DNA from: an uncultured Chitinophagales bacterium
GTDB taxonomy: Bacteria; Bacteroidota; Bacteroidia; Chitinophagales; Chitinophagaceae
Assembly: GCA_946886475.1 (NCBI GenBank)
Contig: CAMPIQ010000035.1
Coordinates: forward strand, 1-26,529
DNA length: 26,529 bases
Direction: 5' to 3'
Shown here: positions 1 through 8,929 of the stretch, piece after piece
Numbering within the stretch: the stretch's first letter is position 1
Layout: each line of letters begins with the position of its first letter
The notes under the pieces: generated by a model
The model's input: the letters and a program-made list of their open reading frames with translations, nothing else
Told to the model about the DNA's origin: nothing
Database searches by the model: none
Program-made: the position numbers and the translations under genes

Positions 1-2118
1 GTTGTACCCCGTACTTTGGGGAACGCTATCCCTTCTTTCCAGCCTTTCCCTTTCTCTCTGGAATTCTTCCTTTTGTCTGTCCAGCGCTCTTTCTTTTTCT
101 TCCAATTCGCGCAACCTGTCTTCACTGGATTGGGGTTCGTAAACACCTTTTTCATCTTCAACAACTTTCGATGATTCCGCCAGTTTACCCTCCGTGGTCA
201 TAATATAATTTACATTGGGGCTCCACCTGAAATATTCATCATAGTCCCAGTCCGTTTCATAACGGTTGCGACGTTGCCAGGAACCTCCATGGTTTCTGAA
301 ACTGCGGATTACCCATGGGTTGTAGGCATGCCGTACCGATTCATCAAACATGATCTCTTTTCCTACCGGAACATGTATTTCAATGATCACACCCTGCCCG
401 CGAAATTTGCTTTGTCTGTCAATACCCAGGCCACTTCCAATATTTAAAATACTGTCCTGGTTTGAGACATGGAAAGCGATTCTTTCAGCACGGTTCCTTG
501 CATCTTCAAGATTATTTCCTGCACTGTATTTATAAACCGTTACATGATACAGAGAGTCATCACTTTTTTCAACCCTCAGCTTTACATTATTGTATTTCAG
601 AGAATCGTCAGTAATATCCCATCCGGTATTTTCTTCTCTCATCCACCATCCACCGCCCGAATACCTGATATCCGGTTCGTTTACCCGTACTATGAGCCTG
701 TCGTTTACAGGTTGTGACAGGGAAACAATGTTTGATACTCTGTCGTAGGACCTGAGGTCTTTTGCAATGCTGATAGCAAACAAAATGGCAAACACCCAGC
801 CCGCGGTCCAAAGACCACCGAATATCCATCCCATATAATGATTTCTGGATCTTATTCTTGCCAGTCTTCTGATCAGCCAGGTCATTAAAGCAATGATAGG
901 AACTGCAATGAATAACAATAAGGTACCCCATGCCAGCACTTTTTGGTAATTAGAGCTCCACAGGAAATTATTGATGGGCCACCAGGCTACACCGCCAAAC
1001 AATACAGCCATCAGTGCTGCGAACAAGGACAAGGTTATAGTGCCGAGAATAAAAATGAAAAAGGCTTTGAATAAAACACCAATGATATGCCCACATCCGC
1101 TTGCAACAGGTTTTGATGATTCGGATATTTCAGAAGCAAATGCCCTGCCCCTGGTTTTTCCAAATTCTTTGGCCCGTTCACTTAATTTTTGGGCAGAAAC
1201 CTTAACTTCTTCACTCCAGGTATCCATACGGTTTTTAAAATCACCCATGCCTTCCTGAACATTTTGACGGATGCGGTTCACGTCTACTTTTTCTCCACGC
1301 ATTTCCATTTTCTCATACGGACTTCTTGCTTCAGGCAGAACAATCCATAATATGATGTAGGCAAGTACAAAAGTTCCCGAGAAAGAACCTATGAAAATGT
1401 TGGGGAATATATCGCGTTCCCACATAAAGAAAATTCCATTCAGGATGCCAAAAAGTATATTCAATACCAGTGGCGTGGCAAACAACAAACGGAATAACCA
1501 GGATGGTTTATTGAAATAGGCAGCCAGTCCCCCGGCAACACCCGCAATGACCCTGTCGTCGGGGTTACGGAAAAACCGCTTGCCCACATATCCATCCAGA
1601 TCACGAACCGGCAGTATGATCCAAAGAGCGATATAGATGATAATGCCGGTTCCAAAGCCACCAAACGTGATAATGGCAAACAAGAGACGGATGATGGCAG
1701 GATCCACATTCATATAATTGGCGATCCCTGCACACACTCCTCCCAATAATTTATCTGAGGCATCACGGTATAAACGGCCTTTACCTTTGCGTGACTCACC
1801 ATAAGTGAAGTTGGTGGTGGATGGCCCGGAAGATGCAGCTCTTTCTTCAGCTTCTACCTGCTCAAAATCTTCGATCCGGCCCATTGAATTGATGATCTCC
1901 AGCACATCGTCATCAGTAATAGCCGCAGCGCCTTTTTTGATCTTGTCGTTCATGAGCTCTGCAATGCGACTTTCTATATCGTTGATGATTTCATCCCGCC
2001 CTTCTTCATTGGCAAAATACCGCCTCAGGCTTTCAATATATCTTTGCAAACTTTCGTAAGCGGAATCCTCGATGGGGACCACCCGGCCTGATAAGTTTAT
2101 GTTGATGATCTTTTTCAT
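1..2118 (-). CDS. PspC-domain membrane protein with two PspC domains, C-terminus beyond window
   Basis: The frame is open from an ATG at 2118 to the window edge (706 codons, no stop), so the C-terminus is missing. Residues 1-100 are a soluble, partly acidic helical region. Two PspC domains follow: about 115-170 (DKLLGGVCAGIANY, then a hydrophobic span ending ALWIILP) and about 182-262 (DDRVIAGVAGGLAAYF to ILWIVLP, with an insert). Further hydrophobic segments lie near 343-375, 397-415 and 430-452. Residues 460-640 look like an extracytoplasmic beta-rich domain, followed by a charged coiled coil near 664-697. PspC proteins are linked to envelope stress in other bacteria; the role here is inferred. 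It lies 66 nt after padR on the same strand, so PadR probably controls it. The tail could be longer by an unknown amount. Confidence 0.88.
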   Translation of the reverse strand, partial: MKKIININLSGRVVPIEDSAYESLQRYIESLRRYFANEEGRDEIINDIESRIAELMNDKIKKGAAAITDDDVLEIINSMGRIEDFEQVEAEERAASSGPSTTNFTYGESRKGKGRLYRDASDKLLGGVCAGIANYMNVDPAIIRLLFAIITFGGFGTGIIIYIALWIILPVRDLDGYVGKRFFRNPDDRVIAGVAGGLAAYFNKPSWLFRLLFATPLVLNILFGILNGIFFMWERDIFPNIFIGSFSGTFVLAYIILWIVLPEARSPYEKMEMRGEKVDVNRIRQNVQEGMGDFKNRMDTWSEEVKVSAQKLSERAKEFGKTRGRAFASEISESSKPVASGCGHIIGVLFKAFFIFILGTITLSLFAALMAVLFGGVAWWPINNFLWSSNYQKVLAWGTLLLFIAVPIIALMTWLIRRLARIRSRNHYMGWIFGGLWTAGWVFAILFAISIAKDLRSYDRVSNIVSLSQPVNDRLIVRVNEPDIRYSGGGWWMREENTGWDITDDSLKYNNVKLRVEKSDDSLYHVTVYKYSAGNNLEDARNRAERIAFHVSNQDSILNIGSGLGIDRQSKFRGQGVIIEIHVPVGKEIMFDESVRHAYNPWVIRSFRNHGGSWQRRNRYETDWDYDEYFRWSPNVNYIMTTEGKLAESSKVVEDEKGVYEPQSSEDRLRELEEKERALDRQKEEFQRERERLERRDSVPQSTGYN

Positions 2119-2184
2119 TTTTAATGATGCTTTGGTTGAAGATTTATGTTGCGTTTATGTTTTAGTCCGCAAGTCGTAGATTGA

Positions 2185-2526
2185 TTAAGTATTATTTTCT
2201 TTACTGATGGTCAATTTGTTTACACCGTTGGAGAGTTCCTGCCAGGTTTCCTCCAGTTCCTTATAAAATTTTTCACCCTTTTCAGTAAGCGAAAAATATT
2301 TTCTGGGAGGTCCTGAATTGCTTTCTACCCAACGGTAGGTGAGCATGTCTGCGTTTTTCAGCCGGGTAAGTAGCGGGTACAAGGTGCCTTCAAGTATCTG
2401 AAGGTTGGCAGCTTTCATTTCTTCCACTATATCACTGGGATAGGCTTCCCCCCTGCGAATTATGGAAAGAATACAAAACTCGAAGATCCCCTTTCGCATC
2501 TGGCTCTGTGTATTCTCAATATTCAT
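2185..2526 (-). CDS. PadR family transcriptional regulator
   Basis: A 113-residue protein if started at the ATG at 2526 (MNIENTQSQMRKG), preceded by AAAGGACC, a fair ribosome site. An upstream in-frame start at 2595 would add 23 residues of unlikely sequence and would lie inside the promoter box. The PadR winged helix covers most of the protein: RKGIFEFCILSII, then GEAYPSDIVEEM, then LEGTLYPLLTRLKNADML, the recognition-helix signature of the family, and the wing with GPPRKYFSLTEKG. PadR proteins are usually repressors that bind inverted repeats in their own promoters. Here a perfect inverted repeat overlaps the promoter, so autoregulation together with the downstream PspC gene is likely. The effector is unknown. 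Confidence 0.93.
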   Translation of the reverse strand: MNIENTQSQMRKGIFEFCILSIIRRGEAYPSDIVEEMKAANLQILEGTLYPLLTRLKNADMLTYRWVESNSGPPRKYFSLTEKGEKFYKELEETWQELSNGVNKLTISKENNT

Positions 2527-2592
2527 GGTCCTTTGTTTTTTTTCCGGGTTGTATTTAACCGGTACGGATATATGTTGATTTGTTTGACAGAA

Positions 2593-2623
2593 CAAAGATA
2601 GGGGTTCCTATGGTACTATGCAA
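2593..2623 (-). promoter_or_regulatory. Bacteroidetes-type promoter of padR-pspC
   Basis: On the minus strand a -7 box TATCTTTG (2593-2600) matches the Bacteroidetes consensus TAnnTTTG exactly. A TTG at 2621-2623 sits 20 nt upstream, where the -33 element is expected. The predicted transcript would have a leader of about 60 nt before the padR ATG at 2526. The -33 element lies inside the inverted repeat at 2611-2635, so repressor binding would block the promoter. Confidence 0.65.
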
Positions 2624-2635
2624 CACATAGTACCA
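2611..2635. promoter_or_regulatory. Perfect inverted repeat, probable PadR operator
   Basis: The arms TGGTACTATG (2611-2620) and CATAGTACCA (2626-2635) are exact reverse complements separated by CAACA. The dyad overlaps the -33 element of the padR promoter. Inverted repeats of this kind in front of padR genes are the usual PadR target; assignment to this PadR is inferred from position. A degenerate second copy begins at 2643. Confidence 0.7.
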
Positions 2636-2642
2636 AGTTTTT

Positions 2643-2666
2643 TATGGTAATTAGCAACACAATGTA
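2643..2666. repeat. Degenerate second copy of the padR operator
   Basis: The 24 bases from 2643 match the 24 bases from 2609 at 19 positions with no gaps, exactly 34 bp away. The repeat keeps TATGGTA and the central GCAACACA but its dyad symmetry is mostly lost. It may be a weaker second binding site that favours cooperative binding on one face of the helix. Confidence 0.4.
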
Positions 2667-2843
2667 GAGGATTCTTATAAATGCATTGATACTCAATGGT
2701 TTAGTCAGACTCCATTAAATTGTTTTTTGGATAAATGGTTCAAACGGAATTTAAATGGCAAGGAATTATATGAGTTAGGAAATTTATCTGGGCAAAGGAT
2801 TTCCATTTTTTTAATCAGCCAAAGCACCTCATATTTATAAGTC

Positions 2844-3857
2844 ATGTATAAGATAATTTCTATTTTATTACTGGTAAGCCTAACTGCATGTGCTGATAAA
2901 TATAAAGCACTGGCAAAACGGTATCAGCTCAACCCTTATCAGCGAATCCCCCTGTATTCCAGTCTGGATTACTGGGCTGCTCATCCATGGAAACACGATC
3001 CCTCCGACAGTATTCCACTGCCTTTACAACAGGAAAACCGGGATAGTATTGCAGATGTATTTTTTATACATCCCACTACCTATACGGGAAGCAAAACAAC
3101 ATGGAATGCATTGATCGATGATGCGTATCTGAATGCAAAAACAGATTACAGTTCTATTTTATACCAGGCCACCGTATTCAACCAGCACTGCCGGATTTTT
3201 GCGCCACGCTACAGACAGGCACACCTTTCTGCTTTTTTTACGGAAGAAGGTTATAAACACCCTTCATTGGATACGGCTTATGCAGATATACGGGCAGCCT
3301 TTAATTATTATTTGCATCATTTTAATAAGGGCAGACCGGTGATCATTGCAGGACATAGCCAGGGTGGCCTGATGGCCATGAGATTACTTAAGGATTTTTT
3401 TGACCATAATGATTTAAACAGTCAACTGGTAGCTGCTTATATCATTGGCTGGCCGGTACCACTGGAGCGTTTTAAAAATATTCCTGCCTGCCAGGACTCA
3501 TTGCAGACCGGATGTTTTAATACATGGAGAACCTATAGAACAAATTACATCCCAGCCTATATTCAGGCCGAACCAGCAGTTCACGTAACAAATCCTTTGT
3601 CGTGGGAAACAAATGATAACAGCATACCAGCTTCTTTTAACCTTGGTAGCATATTAAAAGATTTTAATCTGCTGGTTAAAAATACCGCCGGTGCAAAAGT
3701 GAATGGAAAAGTATTATGGACAAACAGGCCAAAATTTCCCGGCGCCTTCTTTTTTCGAACAAAAAATTATCACATTGGGGATATCAATCTTTATTATATG
3801 AATATCCGAAAGAATATAGAGCAAAGGATCTTTTCATTCATGCGGATTAAAAACTGA
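2844..3857 (+). CDS. DUF3089 alpha/beta-hydrolase-like lipoprotein
   Basis: A 337-residue protein with a lipoprotein signal: a hydrophobic stretch at 5-13 and lipobox LTAC with Cys16. The body matches the DUF3089 pattern: ADVFFIHPTTYTG (about 70-82), CRIFAPRYRQA (116-126), an AFNYYL helix, and GRPVIIAGHSQGG (163-175) with Ser172 as the presumed nucleophile in a G-x-S-x-G elbow. An esterase or lipase-like activity follows from the fold; no substrate can be read from the sequence. It is likely anchored to the cell envelope. The gene stands alone; upstream is the padR operator region on the other strand, and its 3' end overlaps convergent exbD by 24 bp. Confidence 0.85.
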   Translation: MYKIISILLLVSLTACADKYKALAKRYQLNPYQRIPLYSSLDYWAAHPWKHDPSDSIPLPLQQENRDSIADVFFIHPTTYTGSKTTWNALIDDAYLNAKTDYSSILYQATVFNQHCRIFAPRYRQAHLSAFFTEEGYKHPSLDTAYADIRAAFNYYLHHFNKGRPVIIAGHSQGGLMAMRLLKDFFDHNDLNSQLVAAYIIGWPVPLERFKNIPACQDSLQTGCFNTWRTYRTNYIPAYIQAEPAVHVTNPLSWETNDNSIPASFNLGSILKDFNLLVKNTAGAKVNGKVLWTNRPKFPGAFFFRTKNYHIGDINLYYMNIRKNIEQRIFSFMRIKN

Positions 3858-4376
3858 GCCGGTTAAATTACCAGCCAGAAATTTTTCATCTTCACTGGCA
3901 TTTACCACTGCATATTTTCTTATTCCATTGATCAGCATTTCATCAATAACAGCTACCAGGTTGGCATAGGATGATTGTTCCAGTGGTTTTATTAAAACGA
4001 TCATTTCATCACCCATTCCTTTTCCTGAACTTTCGAGCATAACATATTTTTTGCGCACTGATTTCCGGATCCCGCTTTTAATGTCATAACCGGTAAGCAC
4101 AAACGAATTGTTTTTTTTGGCACGCTCCAACATCCCTTCATAAGCCACCACCTTATTATCCCTGGCCAGTATAAATGTCATTGTTCTGCTTTCCGGAATT
4201 TTCAAAGGCAGTCCTGCCTTAGGAACAGATAAGGCAATACTTGTTTTAGTGGAAATGGTAGTGGTGAAAATAAAAAATGTGATCAGTAAAAATCCAAGAT
4301 CAACCATAGCGGTCATATCTATATGCAAACTCCTTTCAGGCTTTCGTTTGGTGACCGGCAGATTGGGTTGTTGCAT
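3834..4376 (-). CDS. exbD: ExbD/TolR family biopolymer transport protein
   Basis: A 180-residue protein with a short cytoplasmic N-terminus, one transmembrane helix near residues 23-41 and a periplasmic domain. The helix contains the conserved Asp26 in IDMTAMVDLGFLLITFFIF, which in ExbD and TolR takes part in proton-driven energy transfer to TonB or Tol proteins. The periplasmic part has the usual mixed alpha/beta character (VLIKPLEQSSYANLVAVIDEM). No exbB or tonB gene is next to it, so its motor partner must be encoded elsewhere. It converges on the DUF3089 gene with a 24-bp overlap and is divergent from the stress protein gene at 4461. Confidence 0.87.
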   Translation of the reverse strand: MQQPNLPVTKRKPERSLHIDMTAMVDLGFLLITFFIFTTTISTKTSIALSVPKAGLPLKIPESRTMTFILARDNKVVAYEGMLERAKKNNSFVLTGYDIKSGIRKSVRKKYVMLESSGKGMGDEMIVLIKPLEQSSYANLVAVIDEMLINGIRKYAVVNASEDEKFLAGNLTGSVFNPHE

Positions 4377-4460
4377 CTCGTTTTTTATTTATGATGTTTA
4401 TCATAATATTTTCCATAAAGCTCAGCCTTGTTTACGCCTATTTCTTTGTAATTTTTCTGT

Positions 4461-5255
4461 ATGAAAACAATTATTGTTGCTACAGATTTTTCAGTGGCTG
4501 CAGAAAATGCCATGCTGTATGCCGGATCCATTGCAGATAAAATAAAGGCCGGCATTTTGTTGTTGCATGTATATCAGATACCCGTTAGCATGGCTGAAGT
4601 GCCGGTAATGATGGTTTCGGGAGAAGAATTGAAAACTGCTGCTGATGATGGTCTGGCCAATGCAGTATCCATTTTGAAAAAAGCTTATCCCGCACTGCCC
4701 GTAAAACAGGAAAGCCGGTTGGGAGATGTTACAAACGAACTGGAGGAAATCTGCAGGTCTGTAGAACCATTCGCAGTGGTTTCAGGCAAGCATGGCACAT
4801 CAGGCATTGAAAGGTTTTTGTTTGGAAGCACCTCACTTTCTATTGTACGGCATTCCAGCATACCGGTTATAGTAGTTCCTGATACAACAATAAAAAGGGA
4901 TATTTCGAATGTGGCCCTCGCCATAGATGATCTTAAAGAAGAACTGCCGCAACAAAAGATCAGGGATTTTATCCAGGGTCTTGGTGCGCAGTTACACGTT
5001 GTACATGTACAGGAAAATAAAACAAGCTCAAAAGAACTTGACAATCTGGTTTCTTTCCTTGGCTCCAGGTGCCACACCGTACATGATGATGAATTCTTTC
5101 ATGGCATTCAATCCTACCTTGAGGATAACCGTATAGATATGCTGATAACCGTTCCGCATAAACACAGTTTTGTTGAACGACTTACATTCAGAACGCATAC
5201 CGAAGAATTATTGAAGAAACTTACCATCCCCATTACCTGTATCCGTGAGGATTAA
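4461..5255 (+). CDS. Universal stress protein, tandem UspA domains
   Basis: A 264-residue cytosolic protein with two UspA domains, about 1-142 and 148-262. The first starts with [10 protein letters not shown] and ends with [15 protein letters not shown] (109-123), an exact fit to the G-xx-G-x9-G-S/T motif of ATP-binding Usp proteins, followed by IPVIVVP. The second keeps the fold outline ([11 protein letters not shown] to LTIPITCI) but the corresponding motif has become [15 protein letters not shown] with no glycines, so it probably does not bind nucleotide. A near match to the -7 box (TTTCTTTG, 4441-4448) lies 12 nt before the ATG. Its stop and that of asnS share the TTAA at 5252-5255. Confidence 0.92.
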   Translation: MKTIIVATDFSVAAENAMLYAGSIADKIKAGILLLHVYQIPVSMAEVPVMMVSGEELKTAADDGLANAVSILKKAYPALPVKQESRLGDVTNELEEICRSVEPFAVVSGKHGTSGIERFLFGSTSLSIVRHSSIPVIVVPDTTIKRDISNVALAIDDLKEELPQQKIRDFIQGLGAQLHVVHVQENKTSSKELDNLVSFLGSRCHTVHDDEFFHGIQSYLEDNRIDMLITVPHKHSFVERLTFRTHTEELLKKLTIPITCIRED

Positions 5256-6688
5256 AATTCTGCACTCTTAGGTGTTCTTGGAAATGCAATAACATCGCGG
5301 ATATTTCCCATTCCGGTTACAAACTGAACCATTCTTTCAAAGCCCAGCCCAAATCCTGCATGGGGTACCGTTCCATATTTACGCGTATCCAGGTACCACC
5401 ATAATTCTTCAGCCGGCACATTCATTTCTTTCATTCTGTTCAACAGTTTATCCATCCGCTCTTCTCTTTGCGATCCCCCTACTATTTCGCCGATACCGGG
5501 TGCAAGTATATCCATTGCGGCAACGGTTTTACCGTCATCATTCTGCCGCATGTAAAAGGCCTTGATCTCTTTTGGATAATCTGTAACGATCACAGGTTTT
5601 TTAAAATGTTTTTCAACGAGGTAACGCTCATGCTCACTTTGCATATCGATACCCCATTTCACATCGTATTGAAATTTTTTCTTTTTATAAGCAGGAGATT
5701 GCAAAAGAATTTCAATGGCTTCAGTATAAGTGATCCGTTCAAATTTATTATCCAGCACAAACTGGAGTTTTTGCAGGAGATCCAGTTCGCTTCTATCCTG
5801 TTGCGGTTTTAATTTTTCTTCATCAATAAGTCTTTGCCGGAGAAATTCAAGGTCATCGGCATTATTATCCATTGCATACCTGATGATATACTGGATAAAT
5901 TCCTCGGCAAGGTTGGCATTGTCCTCCAGGTCACTGAATGCCATCTCAGGCTCTATCATCCAGAATTCTGCAAGGTGTCTTGCCGTATTTGAATTTTCCG
6001 CACGAAAAGTAGGACCGAAAGTATAAATGTCCCCAAAAGCTGTTGCTCCAAGCTCTCCTTCAAGCTGACCGCTTACTGTAAGATTCGTTGCCCTTCCAAA
6101 AAAATCTTCTGAAAAATCGATGCTGCCATCTTCTTTGCGGGGTGGCTGATCAAAGGGCAGTGTACTTACCCTGAACATTTCACCTGCACCTTCTGCATCA
6201 CTGGCTGTAATAATGGGTGTATGCAGGTAAACAAAACCTTTATCATTAAAAAATTTGTGCACTGCGAAAGCAAGTGAGTGCCTGATCCGGAAAACTGCAC
6301 CAAACGTATTGGTACGAAACCTCAAATGGGCTATCTCCCTTAAAAACTCAAGACTGTGTTTTTTCGGCTGTAATGGATAAATTTCCGGATCACTGTCACC
6401 CAGAATTTCCACCTCTTCCGCCTTAACCTCCATTTTTTGTCCTTTCCCAAGAGATTCAATAAGCCTCCCCCTGATCTTCAGGGAAGCACTGGTGGTTATT
6501 CTTTTCAGGAATTCATCGTCAAATTTTCCCAGTTCAAGAACCACCTGAAGGTTGTTATTGGTAGAGCCGTCATTCAAAGCAATGAACTGATTGTTACGGA
6601 ATGTACGTACCCATCCCATTACAATAACTTCCTGTTGGGAGGGCGTGGTATTTAATAGCTCTTTGATTCTTATACGTTTGTTGAACAT
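5252..6688 (-). CDS. asnS: Asparaginyl-tRNA synthetase
   Basis: Charges tRNA-Asn with asparagine in the cytosol. The start at 6688 ([12 protein letters not shown]) gives 478 residues, normal for the family; an in-frame ATG at 6736 would add 16 residues and overlap the promoter box. The N-terminal OB-fold anticodon-binding domain spans about 18-100 ([20 protein letters not shown]). The class II catalytic domain follows: motif 2 around [21 protein letters not shown] (228-248), the sequence that separates AsnRS from AspRS, and motif 3 GFGLGFERM (445-453). All key parts are present. It is monocistronic and converges on the usp gene by a 4-bp TTAA overlap. Confidence 0.97.
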   Translation of the reverse strand: MFNKRIRIKELLNTTPSQQEVIVMGWVRTFRNNQFIALNDGSTNNNLQVVLELGKFDDEFLKRITTSASLKIRGRLIESLGKGQKMEVKAEEVEILGDSDPEIYPLQPKKHSLEFLREIAHLRFRTNTFGAVFRIRHSLAFAVHKFFNDKGFVYLHTPIITASDAEGAGEMFRVSTLPFDQPPRKEDGSIDFSEDFFGRATNLTVSGQLEGELGATAFGDIYTFGPTFRAENSNTARHLAEFWMIEPEMAFSDLEDNANLAEEFIQYIIRYAMDNNADDLEFLRQRLIDEEKLKPQQDRSELDLLQKLQFVLDNKFERITYTEAIEILLQSPAYKKKKFQYDVKWGIDMQSEHERYLVEKHFKKPVIVTDYPKEIKAFYMRQNDDGKTVAAMDILAPGIGEIVGGSQREERMDKLLNRMKEMNVPAEELWWYLDTRKYGTVPHAGFGLGFERMVQFVTGMGNIRDVIAFPRTPKSAEF

Positions 6689-6733
6689 GATGTAGAATTT
6701 AGCCGGGAATGACAACCATCCGGAAAAGGTTGG

Positions 6734-6741
6734 CAAAGATA
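6734..6741 (-). promoter_or_regulatory. -7 box of asnS promoter
   Basis: TATCTTTG on the minus strand is an exact TAnnTTTG box. It ends 45 nt before the asnS ATG. I see no TTG at the expected -33 spacing, so this is a partial promoter match. Confidence 0.45.
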
Positions 6742-6880
6742 CCTACTGACCACTTAAAGGGAATCCGCAGATAAAATAATTTCCTTTTAACCAGGCCTGT
6801 TCAATGTTGCATCAATGAAAAATATTCATTCTAAAGGAATTAGCCGTTTAGTTAAGAATTATTGACCAGCCAATAAAAAT

Positions 6881-6911
6881 TTTGATTTTCTGCATTTAGG
6901 CTGTAAACTTG
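6881..6911 (+). promoter_or_regulatory. Probable rho promoter, with long leader to 7040
   Basis: TTTG (6881-6884), a 19-nt spacer and TAAACTTG (6904-6911) match the Bacteroidetes -33/-7 pair with one mismatch in the -7 box. The resulting leader to the rho ATG would be about 120 nt, much longer than other leaders here. Rho commonly autoregulates through its leader in other bacteria. The rest of 6689-7040 holds the asnS -7 box and otherwise nothing I recognise. Confidence 0.55.
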
Positions 6912-7040
6912 CAGCAGAAACAGTTGAGAGCTCATACCTTTTAATCTCACAACAGAGGTTTTTCATATCCCAGTCATAAACAAATCAATAACAAACCATT
7001 CTGGTTATCTGCCACGAAGCACCAAAAACAATAGTCTCTT

Positions 7041-8678
7041 ATGTACGATATTTTGCAGTTGAATGATATGCTTGTTCCGGAATTGCTGGACATTGCTGAA
7101 GAATTAAAGATTGAGAATGCAAAAAAACTTAACAAGCAGGATCTTGTTTATAAAATCTTAGACAAACAGGCCGTTATGAGTAGTGAACAAAAATCAGGAG
7201 CATCCGAAAGCGGAAAGCGAAAGCGTATAGTAAAAGCATCAACTGCAAATTCAACTGAAGAAGCCATAGTAGAAGAATCTACACAGGAACAAAAGCGTCC
7301 GGTAAAAAAGGCTGCCCCTGCTAAAAAAGAGGAAAAGCCAAAGCGTGGTAAAAAGAAGGAAGATCTACAACCGGAACCTGTTCAGGAAACGCTGGACCTC
7401 AGGGGCCGGGAAGAACAGGAGGAAGAAGAGCCTGAGATTGATTTGCCAAACCAGCAGGAAGAAATGCCTAATGAATCCAGAGGCGGTGGAGAACAGGAAA
7501 GGGGTGGCGCACAGGTCAATAAGTTTTATCCTCCCCGTCGTGAACAAACCTTCAATATTGAATTTGATGGTATTATCCTGGCAGAAGGTGTGTTGGAAAT
7601 GATGCCTGATGGTTATGGTTTTCTTCGTTCCTCTGATTACAATTATCTCTCTTCCCCCGATGATATTTATGTATCTCCTTCCCAGATCAAATTATTTGGT
7701 TTAAGAACAGGCGATACCGTATACGGTTCGGTTCGTCCCCCTAAAGAAGGTGAAAAATATTTTGCGCTTCTTAAAGTGGAGACCATCAATGGCAAAGGAC
7801 CCGAAGAGGTGCGCGATCGTGTGCCTTTTGAATACCTCACGCCGTTATTCCCACACGAAAAACTGAATCTGTTTGCTTCACCCAATGATTTTTCAACCAG
7901 GATCATGGACCTGTTCACGCCCATCGGTAAGGGACAGCGAGGTTTGATTGTAGCGCAGCCAAAAACCGGTAAAACCATGTTGCTGAAAGCAGTTGCCAAT
8001 GCCATTGCTGAAAATCATCCTGAATGCTACCTGATGGTTGTATTGGTTGATGAAAGGCCAGAAGAGGTAACCGATATGGAAAGAAGTGTAAAGGCCGAGG
8101 TTATTGCATCCACTTTTGATGAACCGGCTGAAAAACATGTAAAGGTTTCTACAATTGCACTTCAAAAAGCAAAACGTCTTGTAGAGTGCGGTCATGATGT
8201 TGTGATTCTTCTTGATTCAATTACCCGTCTTGCACGTGCCCACAATACAGTAGCCCCTGCTTCAGGTAAAGTATTATCCGGAGGTGTGGAAGCGAATGCC
8301 ATGCAAAAACCCAAGCAATTCTTTGGTGCTGCCCGGAAAATTGAAAACGGCGGTTCCCTTACCATACTGGCTACGGCCCTGATTGATACCGGATCCAAAA
8401 TGGACGAGGTGATCTTTGAGGAGTTTAAGGGTACAGGTAATATGGAATTGCAGCTTGACAGGCGTTTGGCCAATAAAAGGGTTTTCCCTGCAATTGACCT
8501 GGTTGCTTCATCTACCCGACGCGATGACCTGCTTCTGGAAAGAGATGTATTACAAAGGATGAACCTGCTTCGCGTTTACCTCAATGACATGAATACAGAA
8601 GAGGCCATGTCTGATCTGTTAAGAAGAATGAGGGGAACCAAGAGCAATGAAGAGTTCCTTGCTTCCATGAATGGATAG
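7041..8678 (+). CDS. rho: Transcription termination factor Rho
   Basis: Hexameric RNA-dependent ATPase/helicase that ends transcription. In the 545 residues: Rho N-terminal helical domain (1-45), then a charged insertion of roughly 120 residues (46-165) with Lys/Arg-rich and Glu-rich blocks and a GGG-rich stretch, the cold-shock-like RNA-binding domain (about 175-245, with DGYGFLRS), and the ATPase core. Walker A is QPKTGKT (306-312), the catalytic-Glu region is VDERPEEV (336-343), Walker B is [16 protein letters not shown] (387-402), and the R-loop region [13 protein letters not shown] follows. E. coli Rho is about 420 residues; the extra length is the insertion, which is seen in other Bacteroidetes. 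All catalytic parts are intact. A clear intrinsic terminator follows. Confidence 0.98.
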   Translation: MYDILQLNDMLVPELLDIAEELKIENAKKLNKQDLVYKILDKQAVMSSEQKSGASESGKRKRIVKASTANSTEEAIVEESTQEQKRPVKKAAPAKKEEKPKRGKKKEDLQPEPVQETLDLRGREEQEEEEPEIDLPNQQEEMPNESRGGGEQERGGAQVNKFYPPRREQTFNIEFDGIILAEGVLEMMPDGYGFLRSSDYNYLSSPDDIYVSPSQIKLFGLRTGDTVYGSVRPPKEGEKYFALLKVETINGKGPEEVRDRVPFEYLTPLFPHEKLNLFASPNDFSTRIMDLFTPIGKGQRGLIVAQPKTGKTMLLKAVANAIAENHPECYLMVVLVDERPEEVTDMERSVKAEVIASTFDEPAEKHVKVSTIALQKAKRLVECGHDVVILLDSITRLARAHNTVAPASGKVLSGGVEANAMQKPKQFFGAARKIENGGSLTILATALIDTGSKMDEVIFEEFKGTGNMELQLDRRLANKRVFPAIDLVASSTRRDDLLLERDVLQRMNLLRVYLNDMNTEEAMSDLLRRMRGTKSNEEFLASMNG

Positions 8679-8734
8679 ATAAAGGAGTTGGGCGTTCACA
8701 GTATCTTAAAGCTGTCAATGACAAACAAAATATT

Positions 8735-8760
8735 AAAGGTTAGCCAGTCTAACCTTTTTT
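8735..8760 (+). terminator. Intrinsic terminator after rho
   Basis: A perfect 9-bp stem AAAGGTTAG (8735-8743) and CTAACCTTT (8749-8757) with a CCAGT loop runs into a T tract ending at 8760. It lies 57 nt after the rho stop codon. Confidence 0.8.
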
Positions 8761-8848
8761 CATTTTGTACTGCCCGCTTTCAACATTTGAAACGAAGCGT
8801 TGAATAGAAGATTAAGAATTTCAGCATCTGACTGTGGACTATGAGCTC

Positions 8849-8869
8849 CTGACTCCTCACTCCCCACTC
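8849..8869 (+). repeat. Short degenerate heptamer array
   Basis: Three heptamers follow without gaps: CTGACTC, CTCACTC, CCCACTC, with a further related TCCCTTC. The block is pyrimidine-rich and unlike the flanking sequence. It lies in the 251-nt gap between rho and the lipoprotein gene, which otherwise holds only the rho terminator and a weak promoter-like box. Confidence 0.4.
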
Positions 8870-8929
8870 TCCCTTCTGTCCACTGCGGTCTCATTTTTGT
8901 ATCACATGCATGAAACAAATCGAAAAAAC

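Noticed and set aside
350..1709. Several open frames of 60-107 codons on both strands within 350-1709
   Set aside because: All lie inside the continuous PspC reading frame and show no protein-like features.
3577..3590. GTTCACGTAAC inside the DUF3089 gene, resembling a parS core
   Set aside because: It is shorter than the parS dyad, not symmetric around CACGTG, and lies inside a coding region.
4685..5077. Minus-strand open frame of 130 codons
   Set aside because: It lies wholly within the well-supported universal stress protein gene and is Cys/Ser/Thr-rich without any domain.
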